Below are positions 1 to 6,356 of a DNA stretch of 32,385 nucleotides, in pieces. The notes beneath the pieces are model-generated. The model was not told the DNA's origin. It searched no databases and saw only the letters and a list, made by a program, of their open reading frames with translations. Position numbers and translations under genes: made by a program. Source of the stretch: Bacteroidales bacterium (GTDB taxonomy: Bacteria > Bacteroidota > Bacteroidia > Bacteroidales > UBA7332); the NCBI GenBank assembly GCA_028687995.1, contig JAQTZA010000006.1, positions 1-32,385 of the forward strand, read 5' to 3'. How positions within the stretch are numbered: the first letter of the stretch is position 1; each line of letters starts with the position of its first letter.

Positions 1-40
1 ACATTTATTACTATAACAACAGTAGAATCAAAGCTAAACT

Positions 41-77
41 AAAAGGACTAAGCCCGGTATCATACCGAACTCAGTCC
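41..77 (-). terminator. Probable terminator after the TerB/DnaJ gene
   Basis: An interrupted hairpin, read on the minus strand: an outer stem GGACTGAG/CTTAGTCC (8 pairs with one G-U) and an inner stem CGGTAT/ATACCG, followed directly by TTTT. The outer stem has a G-U pair on the minus strand but an A-C mismatch on the plus strand, which favours minus-strand use. A run of eight T lies at 88-95 on the plus strand but ten bases past the stem, so weak bidirectional function is possible. Confidence 0.5.
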
Positions 78-184
78 AATTAATCTCTTTTTTTTAATCC
101 GTCCAACTTTTTGGGGGCAGATCATTGGGTCGCTTTTTTTGTTCCTTAAATAGCCTTCGGCGATTAGATTCACTAGTTTATTTT

Positions 185-208
185 GTGTCTCCGTGTCTTT
201 GTGTTAAA
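185..208. repeat. Tandem octamer repeat, GTGT(C/T)xxx x3
   Basis: Three consecutive 8-base units, GTGTCTCC, GTGTCTTT and GTGTTAAA, lie just beyond the stop of the TerB/DnaJ gene. The opposite strand reads as an AACACAAAGACACGGAGACAC-like sequence. It resembles the octamer array at 2970-2993. From memory, repeats of this look are dispersed in Bacteroidota intergenic regions. No function is assigned. Confidence 0.5.
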
Positions 209-212
209 TCGT

Positions 213-932
213 TTACGCAATTCCTCGCTCTTTCTTGATGGCTTCATACGCCTCGTTGATGGTGCGGAATCGCTCAGTTGCAGATTTCTTCACATCTTCG
301 CCAAGGTCGTGCACTTTGTCAGGGTGGTATTTCATCGCCATGCGGCGGTAGGCTTTCTTGATTTCGTCGTTGGTGGCAGACGATTCAATTTCGAGGGTTT
401 TGTATGCCCAATCGCGATCGACAGTCTGCGTGTAAGGTGCACGAACTGAATCGAAATCGGCTGCCGATATGCGGAAATTCGCCGCAATTCGCTGTATTGC
501 CTCTAACTCCAACGGATGTACTTCTCCATCAGCATACGCTACCATAAAGAGAAGATGAAGCAGCTCAAGTTTCGATGAATAGTTCATCTGCTGACCTATT
601 TGTGCGGCTACTTCCGTTTCGTTGATCTCTTTGTTGAGAAGGTCTTTCAGTAGTTTCAATGCTTCGAGAGCGTGTTCTTCTCCGTAGTTCGTAACAAGAA
701 ATTTTTTTGCCACTGCAAGTTCCGATTTCAGAATCTTGCCATCGGCTTTCATGATGCAGGCAATCAATACCAGCAAACTAATCTTGAAATCTGCCTCAGT
801 GGTGCGATGTACACCTGTTGTTTGTACGGTTGTTCCCTCCAACAGAGAACCAATTCCATATCCAATCAATGCGCCAATCGGTCCGCCAAATGCCCAACCG
901 AGTCCGCCTGCTATCCATTTTCCTAATGCCAT
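213..932 (-). CDS. TerB- and J-domain co-chaperone-like protein (DjlA-like)
   Basis: A 239-residue protein. It opens with a glycine-rich hydrophobic stretch (about residues 4-32, GGLGWAFGGPIGALIGYGIG) that may associate with membrane. A helical TerB-like domain follows (about 45-150). A C-terminal J domain (about 175-237) carries the HPD motif in MKYHPDK that stimulates DnaK-type Hsp70 ATPase. This order (membrane-prone N-terminus, TerB, J) matches DjlA-like proteins. A longer reading from a TTG at 959 is rejected because that codon lies inside the -7 promoter box at 957-964. The ATG at 932 fits a short 5' leader. It sits directly after trpA on the same strand but has its own promoter. The client of the chaperone is unknown. 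Confidence 0.85.
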   Translation of the reverse strand: MALGKWIAGGLGWAFGGPIGALIGYGIGSLLEGTTVQTTGVHRTTEADFKISLLVLIACIMKADGKILKSELAVAKKFLVTNYGEEHALEALKLLKDLLNKEINETEVAAQIGQQMNYSSKLELLHLLFMVAYADGEVHPLELEAIQRIAANFRISAADFDSVRAPYTQTVDRDWAYKTLEIESSATNDEIKKAYRRMAMKYHPDKVHDLGEDVKKSATERFRTINEAYEAIKKERGIA

Positions 933-956
933 GTCGTGTTGTTTTTGTTTAGGTTG

Positions 957-964
957 CAAAGTTA
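957..964 (-). promoter_or_regulatory. Promoter -7 box of the TerB/DnaJ gene
   Basis: The minus strand reads TAACTTTG, a full match to the Bacteroidota -7 consensus TAnnTTTG, 25 bases before the ATG at 932. It falls in the gap after the trpA stop, so the gene can be transcribed independently of trp. No clear terminator was seen between trpA and this site, so read-through is also possible. Confidence 0.65.
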
Positions 965-980
965 CAAAATGCGTGCCAAT

Positions 981-1754
981 TTACTTTTTCATTTTCTCAA
1001 ATAGTAAAGTCACCGCTTCTTTCACGCTGTTGGTCTCAGCGATGCAATTGATAAACGTGCTGCCGATGATGGCTCCGCTGGCGTTTTGCTGTGCGGCATC
1101 GAGGGTGGCTTTGTTCGAAATACCGAAACCTATGAGACGCGGATTCTTCAGGTTCATCGCATCGATGCGGTGAAAATAAGCCTGTTTCTCGTCGCCAAAC
1201 GAACTTTGTGCACCGGTGGTAGAAGCCGACGACACCATGTAGATGAATCCCGCCGTGTGGTCGTCGATCAGGCGGATGCGCTCGTCGGATGTTTCGGGAG
1301 TGATGAGCATGATGAAGTTGATGCCGTAGCGGTCGGCAATCGGTTTGTAGTTGGTGATGTAGTCGTTGAACGGCAGATCGGGAATAATCACGCCGTCGAT
1401 GCCCGCCTCGGCACAGCGTTGGCAAAACGGCTCGATGCCAAACTGCATAATCGGATTCAGATAGCCCATCATCACGAGCGGAATGGAGATTTCGTCGCGC
1501 ACGTCTGCCAGTTGCTCAAACAGTTTGTGGAGCGTCATGCCGTTTTCGAGTGCGGCGGTGCTGCTTTTCTGAATCACCAAACCGTCGGCCATCGGGTCGG
1601 AGAAGGGAATTCCCACTTCGATCAGGTCGGTGCCTTGCGCCACTAGTTCGCGAATTACCTCGCGGGTGCTGTCTAACGTAGGATATCCGGCTGTAAAATA
1701 GACCGAAAAAATGCCTTTTGGCTTCTGTTTAAATAACTTTTCTATTCTTGTCAT
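981..1754 (-). CDS. trpA: Tryptophan synthase alpha chain
   Basis: A 257-residue TIM-barrel protein that cleaves indole-3-glycerol phosphate to indole and glyceraldehyde 3-phosphate and passes indole to TrpB. The segment LIEVGIPFSDPMADG contains the family's catalytic glutamate and aspartate. FIYMVSSASTTGAQ and IGFGISNK are the phosphate-binding loop and barrel strands expected of the family. Length is normal. Its ATG overlaps the TGA of the upstream unknown gene as ATGA, which suggests translational coupling. It is the last gene of the trp operon. Base composition is strikingly GC-rich: by hand count 37 of 60 bases at 1381-1440 are G or C. Confidence 0.97.
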   Translation of the reverse strand: MTRIEKLFKQKPKGIFSVYFTAGYPTLDSTREVIRELVAQGTDLIEVGIPFSDPMADGLVIQKSSTAALENGMTLHKLFEQLADVRDEISIPLVMMGYLNPIMQFGIEPFCQRCAEAGIDGVIIPDLPFNDYITNYKPIADRYGINFIMLITPETSDERIRLIDDHTAGFIYMVSSASTTGAQSSFGDEKQAYFHRIDAMNLKNPRLIGFGISNKATLDAAQQNASGAIIGSTFINCIAETNSVKEAVTLLFEKMKK

Positions 1755-2320
1755 TTTATCTCTTTTTTTATTTCTTGTGCGAGTTTATTTAAAACGATCC
1801 AGTCATTATATTTCTGAAAATCATCCAATTTTGGATAGTTTTTCTCGAATTTATTTTGGCTTAGAGTTATTGTTTTATTGAAAGTTTCTAGCAATTCTAG
1901 ATGCGATTCTTTAAATGCTTCTTTTTTTATATTATTATCGATTTTAAAATTGAAATTCCATTGCTGAAACATCTCTTCGGTTATATTTTGATTTTCGTTT
2001 GATTGTTGTAAATCAATCTGCAAATCCTTAGATGACCAAAGTTCTAACACATCAATGATTGAATCTCTTGTGTCTTTTATGAATTTAGAATCATATATTT
2101 CTTCTGCAATTCTTTTGATTTTATTTTCTCTCTTAATTCGTTTCATTCGAAACATATAAAAAGGAACATAGTAAATATTAAAAATGAGAAGTAATATCAA
2201 ATACTTTGAATTCTTGTCATGTTTAATTGCAAACCACAAGCAATAACCCCAAAGAACCATTATAAAAAAGCTCAATAGCAAGATTATTTTATTTGGATAT
2301 AAAAGTGATATCAGATTCAT
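1751..2320 (-). CDS. Unknown membrane-anchored protein inserted in the trp operon
   Basis: A 189-residue protein of no recognised family. Two hydrophobic segments lie at about residues 10-33 and 40-56 (IILLLSFFIMVLWGYCLWFAI, then YLILLLIFNIYYVPFYMF). A basic stretch RMKRIKRENKIKR follows, then a soluble, charged, helix-prone tail with several Lys/Glu-rich stretches. The likely topology is a short membrane hairpin with a cytoplasmic tail. It starts 12 bases after trpF and its stop overlaps the trpA start (ATGA). It therefore sits inside the operon and would be co-transcribed with it. It is much more AT-rich than its trp neighbours, which suggests later insertion. It does not resemble any enzyme of aromatic amino acid synthesis. 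Confidence 0.7.
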   Translation of the reverse strand: MNLISLLYPNKIILLLSFFIMVLWGYCLWFAIKHDKNSKYLILLLIFNIYYVPFYMFRMKRIKRENKIKRIAEEIYDSKFIKDTRDSIIDVLELWSSKDLQIDLQQSNENQNITEEMFQQWNFNFKIDNNIKKEAFKESHLELLETFNKTITLSQNKFEKNYPKLDDFQKYNDWIVLNKLAQEIKKEIK

Positions 2321-2332
2321 AATTCTAATGTG

Positions 2333-2953
2333 CTAATTAGTTAATTTGCCAATAAATGAGGATAGTTTTTCAGCATCTTTTCTCCCCGGTTCTACCTCGA
2401 AACGGCTGTTGAGGTCTACGCCCCAAAGCTTTGGATGATCGATAGCTTTAATAGTATCAGCATCGTCGGCAGTGATGCCACCACTCAGCAGAAAGCGTGT
2501 ATTGCCTTGATAAGCTGAGAGAATGCTCCAGTCGAATTTCTGTCCCGAGCCACCGTGTTGCGGTGTTTTGGTGTCGAAAACGTAGAAGTCGCACGTGCCT
2601 TCGTACTCTTCCGTCAGGTCGAAATCTTCCGGTTCAGCAATTGAAAACGCCTTGAGCACGAGCAGTCCTGCCGATTTGAAAGTGTAACACATCTCTTCCG
2701 ACTCCGAGCCGTGGAGCTGCACACCGTGGAGGCTGTATTTCTTCACGATTTCGAGAATGTCGTCGAGCGACTCGTTGACGAAAATGCCGATTTTGAGCAC
2801 ACTGCGTGGCAACGAATTCATCGTCTCCACATCGAGCGGCTCGGCGTAGCGCGGCGACTTCGGGTAGAAGATGAAACCCAGAAAGTCGGGCTTCAATGCT
2901 ACGATTTGAGTAATGTTTTCGGGATATTTCATCCCGCAGATTTTGATTTTCAT
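2333..2953 (-). CDS. trpF: Phosphoribosylanthranilate isomerase
   Basis: A 206-residue TIM-barrel enzyme that converts N-(5-phosphoribosyl)anthranilate to the ribulose form (CdRP) by Amadori rearrangement. The N-terminal KICGMK holds the catalytic cysteine. FVFDTKTPQHGGSGQKFDW holds the catalytic aspartate and the glycine-rich phosphate loop. LLSGGITADD is the second phosphate site. It is a separate gene rather than a TrpC-TrpF fusion. It is flanked on both sides by AT-rich genes of unknown function, an unusual break-up of the trpC-F-A end of the operon. Confidence 0.96.
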   Translation of the reverse strand: MKIKICGMKYPENITQIVALKPDFLGFIFYPKSPRYAEPLDVETMNSLPRSVLKIGIFVNESLDDILEIVKKYSLHGVQLHGSESEEMCYTFKSAGLLVLKAFSIAEPEDFDLTEEYEGTCDFYVFDTKTPQHGGSGQKFDWSILSAYQGNTRFLLSGGITADDADTIKAIDHPKLWGVDLNSRFEVEPGRKDAEKLSSFIGKLTN

Positions 2954-2969
2954 ATTTTAAAAACTAAAC

Positions 2970-2993
2970 GCAAAGGAGCAAAGACGCAAAGAA
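2970..2993. repeat. Tandem octamer repeat, GCAAAGxx x3
   Basis: Three consecutive units, GCAAAGGA, GCAAAGAC and GCAAAGAA, lie in the 67-base gap between the unknown gene ending at 3021 and the trpF start at 2953. They resemble the octamer array at 185-208. The position just upstream of the trpF start would place the repeat in the mRNA leader of trpF. Confidence 0.55.
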
Positions 2994-3020
2994 AATTTCT
3001 TTGTAATCAGTAGAAAAATC

Positions 3021-3647
3021 TTAATTTGCTTCTTTAGTGATAAACAAACCACTTATTTCCTGAATCAATTTATCTGTATCTTGCACTGATTCATTAAAAT
3101 GGCTCAAGGGTTCTCTTACACAAGGATATTCATCAATAAATTCTAAATCATCTACTAAAGGCAAATTGAAACACTCCATTATTGATTTAAATTTATCCAA
3201 TTCCACGCCCCAAAATTTTATGTATTTAGCATCTGAAACAAATAGTTCAATTAATATTTTATCATTATTGAAGATAATACCCCACTCAAGAAAAGCATCT
3301 GCAGTTAACTCTGTCTTGTATTTAGCCAGAGTTTTCATCAATATTTTTGTGTCAGTATAATCGCAATATATTAAATCGGATTCTGATTCGCCGATTAATA
3401 AAGATGATGTCCCTGGGAGCGATTCAGCCAGTTTAGTTATCAAGTCCCAAAGCCTATCATAATTCACATTAATTTCTGAATAAAACAGAAATGGAATATC
3501 TTTATGCTCAGGCTTATTGTTAAATTTTAGAGTGTAACCTTCGACAATCTTTGCATTACTTATCTTTTGTAATTTTTCAAGAGCTAGAGAATCTTTCGGA
3601 ATTTCATCAAAGCGTGCAGTTCTAATTGTTTCAGGTAATACTATCAT
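3021..3647 (-). CDS. Unknown protein inserted between trpC and trpF
   Basis: A 208-residue soluble protein with no signal peptide, no membrane segment and no family I recognise. It has mixed alpha/beta character, with several aromatic and acidic stretches in the second half (AFLEWGIIFNNDKILIELF, YIKFWGVELDKFKSIMECF). The general look resembles small accessory or immunity-type proteins, but no motif proves this. It starts 25 bases downstream of trpC on the same strand. Like the gene at 1751-2320, it is AT-rich compared with the surrounding trp genes and looks acquired. The ATG at 3647 is the only reasonable start. Confidence 0.65.
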   Translation of the reverse strand: MIVLPETIRTARFDEIPKDSLALEKLQKISNAKIVEGYTLKFNNKPEHKDIPFLFYSEINVNYDRLWDLITKLAESLPGTSSLLIGESESDLIYCDYTDTKILMKTLAKYKTELTADAFLEWGIIFNNDKILIELFVSDAKYIKFWGVELDKFKSIMECFNLPLVDDLEFIDEYPCVREPLSHFNESVQDTDKLIQEISGLFITKEAN

Positions 3648-3672
3648 TGTAATACTAAGATTATATGTAGAT

Positions 3673-4512
3673 TTATCTCAACCGCTCTATAAACTTCACC
3701 AACGCCTCATCTGGTTTTTCTTCTTTCATAAAATTCTCTCCCATCAAGAAGCCGCGGTAACCTGCTTTGCGGAGTTCTGCTACGGTTTCTGTTTTTGAGA
3801 TACCACTTTCGCTCACTTTCACGAACTGGTCGGGAATGTGTGCTGCGAGGTCGAAGGAGGTCTGGATGCTCTGCTCGAAGGTTTTCAGGTTGCGGTTGTT
3901 CACACCCAACATATCCACGTGATCGTTGGCGTGCCCAAGTTCTTCTTCGTTGTGCACTTCGAGCAGCACTTCGAGCCCGAGGTCGTGAGCCCAGCGTGCG
4001 AGGTCGAGCGTTTCCTTCACCGTGAGGGCTGCGGCAATGAGCAACACCACATCGGCACCCATCGCTTTGGCTTCGAACAACTGATATTCGTCCACCACAA
4101 AATCTTTACGCAGAATCGGACATGTAACCTGCGGACGAGCCGCTATCAAATCCTGCGGCGTGCCACCGAAATAAGGGAAATCCGTCAGGATGGAGATGCC
4201 CGATGCTCCGGCGCGGCTGTAGCCTTCGGTCACCTGCACCACGTCGGCGTGCTCGTGAATCCAACCCAGCGACGGCGATTTCCGTTTAAACTCCGAGATA
4301 ATTCCCGATTCGGAAGTCAGCAGGTTTTGTTTCAGCGAAAGACAAGTGCGCCCGAAAGCCACCGTTTTCTCTAAATCGGCAATCGAGGTCGTTTGCTTGC
4401 GCGTGGCAACTTCGATTCGTTTGTCTGCTATGATTTTATCTAAAATGGAAGCCCCACCCGACCTCCCCAAAGGGGAGGAGTTTGTATTGCTTTTGTCAAA
4501 ATTGTATCCCAT
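3673..4512 (-). CDS. trpC: Indole-3-glycerol phosphate synthase with repeat-encoded N-terminus
   Basis: A 279-residue TIM-barrel enzyme that cyclises CdRP to indole-3-glycerol phosphate with loss of CO2. EFKRKSPSLGWI (catalytic lysine and substrate loop), LLEVHNEEEL, GVNNRNLKTF and KVSESGI are the family signatures. Homology to known TrpC begins only at about residue 22 (SILDKIIADKRIEV). No ATG exists at that point, and the first in-frame ATG is at 4512. The intervening residues 11-21 (NSSPLGRSGGA) are translated from one arm of the repeat element at 4451-4480. The N-terminus therefore appears to be a repeat-derived extension of about 20 residues, or else translation begins at a non-ATG codon. 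The core enzyme looks intact. Confidence 0.94.
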   Translation of the reverse strand: MGYNFDKSNTNSSPLGRSGGASILDKIIADKRIEVATRKQTTSIADLEKTVAFGRTCLSLKQNLLTSESGIISEFKRKSPSLGWIHEHADVVQVTEGYSRAGASGISILTDFPYFGGTPQDLIAARPQVTCPILRKDFVVDEYQLFEAKAMGADVVLLIAAALTVKETLDLARWAHDLGLEVLLEVHNEEELGHANDHVDMLGVNNRNLKTFEQSIQTSFDLAAHIPDQFVKVSESGISKTETVAELRKAGYRGFLMGENFMKEEKPDEALVKFIERLR

Positions 4513-4563
4513 ACATCATTTTCTAAGTTTTAATAGCCCCTCCTTGGGAGGGGTTGGGGAGGT
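4451..4563. repeat. Paired inverted GC-hairpin element, trpD/trpC junction
   Basis: The left arm (4451-4480) has the tail GCCCCACCCGA followed by the hairpin CCTCCCC-AAA-GGGGAGG. The right arm (4535-4563) is the reverse: hairpin CCCCTCC/GGAGGGG, then tail TTGGGGAGG. A 54-base AT-rich interior separates them. The left arm encodes TrpC residues 11-21. The right arm ends exactly at the trpD stop codon. Total length is about 113 bp, close to the four other copies in this operon. Confidence 0.8.
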
Positions 4564-5559
4564 CTATTTATTCGCCTCAACAAACTTCTTAAACGCCGCT
4601 TTGGCATTGCCGCTCTCGATGGATTGGCGCGCCTCGGCGATGCAATCCTGAATGCTTTTGGCGGAATTGAACGTTTGAATCGCATACGCAGCGTTGATTA
4701 CCACGGCATTTGTTTGCGGAGCGGTGGCTCTGTTTTCGAGAATGTTGTCGAAAATTTTAGCTGCGTCTTCCACCGTTTCGCCACCAAAAAGGTCGGGCTC
4801 GGTGCAACGCTCAAATCCGAGGTCTTCGGGAGCAATCACACGCTCGCCCTGACTGTTGATGATCTTGAAATCGTCGGTCAGCGAGATTTCGTCGTATCCG
4901 TCGAGGTTGTTCACAATGGTGAATTCTGTGCCGATTTGTTGGTACAAATAATGGTAAAGACGTGCCAGTTTGAGGTTGTAAACGCCCAGCAACTGACGCT
5001 TCGGCATACTCGGATTCACCAATGGACCCAACATGTTGAAGAACGTGCGAACGCCCAACGCTTTGCGCACGGGAGCAACGGTTTTCAATGCCGGATTAAA
5101 CAGCGGTGCGTGCAGATACGCCATGTTGCTGCTATCCAGCGAGCGACGCATCTGGTCGACATCCTGCGTAAACTTCACACCGTGCATCTCGATTACGTTC
5201 GATGCTCCGCTGACGGAAGTCGCGCCGTAGTTTCCGTGTTTCACCACTTTGTATCCCGCACCCGCCACCGTGAAGCAGGCTGTGGTGGAGATGTTGAACG
5301 TATTTTTGTTGTCGCCACCTGTGCCCACAATGTCGATGGCATCGTATTCCGACAAATCGATGGGCAGACGCATCTCCAGCAACGCATCGCGGAAGCCGGT
5401 CAGCTCGTCGATGCTGATGCTGCGCATCAAAAACACGGTGATAAACGCGGCAATCTGGCTCTCGTTGAATTCGCCTTTGGCCATACGCAGTAGCACGTCG
5501 CGCGACTCGTTGCGGTCGAGTGTGTTGTGGTCGAACAGGTGATATAGTAGTTGTTTCAT
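4564..5559 (-). CDS. trpD: Anthranilate phosphoribosyltransferase
   Basis: A 331-residue enzyme that transfers phosphoribose from PRPP to anthranilate. IVGTGGDNKNTFNIST is the PRPP-binding glycine-rich loop. KHGNYGATSVSGASNVIE and FFNMLGPLVNPS are the anthranilate-site and family signatures. Length is normal, and it is not fused to TrpG. Repeat-element arms abut both ends: one begins two bases upstream of the start codon and the other ends at the stop codon. Confidence 0.97.
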   Translation of the reverse strand: MKQLLYHLFDHNTLDRNESRDVLLRMAKGEFNESQIAAFITVFLMRSISIDELTGFRDALLEMRLPIDLSEYDAIDIVGTGGDNKNTFNISTTACFTVAGAGYKVVKHGNYGATSVSGASNVIEMHGVKFTQDVDQMRRSLDSSNMAYLHAPLFNPALKTVAPVRKALGVRTFFNMLGPLVNPSMPKRQLLGVYNLKLARLYHYLYQQIGTEFTIVNNLDGYDEISLTDDFKIINSQGERVIAPEDLGFERCTEPDLFGGETVEDAAKIFDNILENRATAPQTNAVVINAAYAIQTFNSAKSIQDCIAEARQSIESGNAKAAFKKFVEANK

Positions 5560-5561
5560 TA

Positions 5562-5678
5562 GGCCTCCCCAACCCCTCCCAAGGAGGGGCTTTTGAATGA
5601 TATTGGTTATTTATTATTTGTTAATTTTTCGTTTACGTCTTACTCCTTCCCCTTGGGGGAAGGTTGGGATGGGGCGCT
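5562..5678. repeat. Paired inverted GC-hairpin element, trpG/trpD junction
   Basis: The left arm (5562-5595) has the tail CCTCCCCAACCCC and hairpin CCTCC/GGAGG just upstream of the trpD start. The right arm (5644-5678) has hairpin CCTTCCCC/GGGGGAAGG and tail TTGGGATGGGGCGC. The interior of about 48 bases is AT-rich. The right arm lies inside the trpG reading frame and encodes its last dozen residues. Confidence 0.8.
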
Positions 5679-6236
5679 TATCCAGTTTCGGAGCATCTTC
5701 AATCCTTCGGGAGTCAATACTGATTCGGGGTGGAACTGCACGCCGCGCACATCGTACGTTTTGTGGTGCATCGCCATATTCTGTCCGTTGTCGTCGATAG
5801 CTGTCACTTCGAGGCAATCGGGGAAATTGGCGTTGCTCACAATCCACGAATGGTAGCGACCCACTTCAATCTGCTTGTCTAAGCCGTTGAACAGCACATC
5901 GTCTGCGATGATGTTGACGTTGCTCGTCACGCCGTGATACACATCTTCGAGGTTGGTCAGCTCTCCACCGAACGCCTCACCAATGGCCTGATGCCCGAGG
6001 CAAATGCCAAGAATGCATTTCGTCGGTGCGAATCGTTTGATCAACGGCAGCAGCAAACCTGCTTCCGAAGGAATGCCCGGCCCCGGTGAGAGCACGATTT
6101 TGTCGTATTTCTCCACTTCGTCGAGCGAGATTTTATCATTTCTGTGCACCTCAATTTCGGCAAGGTTGAAGCTTTTCAACGCGTGCACCAAGTTGTAGGT
6201 GAATGAATCGTAATTGTCGAATACTAATATTTTCAT
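5640..6236 (-). CDS. trpG: Anthranilate synthase glutaminase component, repeat-extended C-terminus
   Basis: A 198-residue class I glutamine amidotransferase that supplies ammonia to TrpE. The nucleophile cysteine is in GICLGHQAIG (about Cys79), and the His-Glu pair is in VQFHPESVLT. Start is the ATG at 6236 (MKILVFDNYDSFTYN). A longer reading from 6269 would be translated from a repeat arm and is rejected. The family normally ends shortly after the LRNWI-like helix. Here about 12 further residues (APSQPSPKGKE) come from the repeat arm at 5644-5678, which also lies just before the stop. This tail is unlikely to affect catalysis. Confidence 0.95.
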   Translation of the reverse strand: MKILVFDNYDSFTYNLVHALKSFNLAEIEVHRNDKISLDEVEKYDKIVLSPGPGIPSEAGLLLPLIKRFAPTKCILGICLGHQAIGEAFGGELTNLEDVYHGVTSNVNIIADDVLFNGLDKQIEVGRYHSWIVSNANFPDCLEVTAIDDNGQNMAMHHKTYDVRGVQFHPESVLTPEGLKMLRNWISAPSQPSPKGKE

Positions 6237-6242
6237 AAATAA

Positions 6243-6356
6243 GACCTCTCCCCCTGCCCCCTCTCCCATAGAGAGGGGATGGCTCGTTGAGGATTTTTTT
6301 ATTGGTTAAAATCACATTCTTTAGTCCTCCCCTTGGGGGAGGGTTGGGTGGGGCTT
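6243..6356. repeat. Paired inverted GC-hairpin element, trpE/trpG junction
   Basis: The left arm (6243-6283) has the tail GACCTCTCCCCCTG and hairpin CCCCTCTC/GAGAGGGG, beginning seven bases upstream of the trpG start. The right arm (6323-6356) has hairpin CCTCCCC/GGGGGAGG and tail GTTGGGTGGGGCTTA. The trpE stop codon (TAA, read as tta at 6355-6357) is formed at the end of this tail. The interior of about 39 bases is AT-rich. Confidence 0.8.

Noticed and set aside
933-959. Longer N-terminus of the TerB/DnaJ protein from a TTG codon
   Set aside because: The TTG lies inside the -7 promoter box at 957-964, so it cannot be in the mRNA.
6237-6269. Longer N-terminus of TrpG (MGEGAGGEVLF)
   Set aside because: These residues are a translation of a repeat arm, and the conserved TrpG N-terminus begins exactly at the ATG at 6236.
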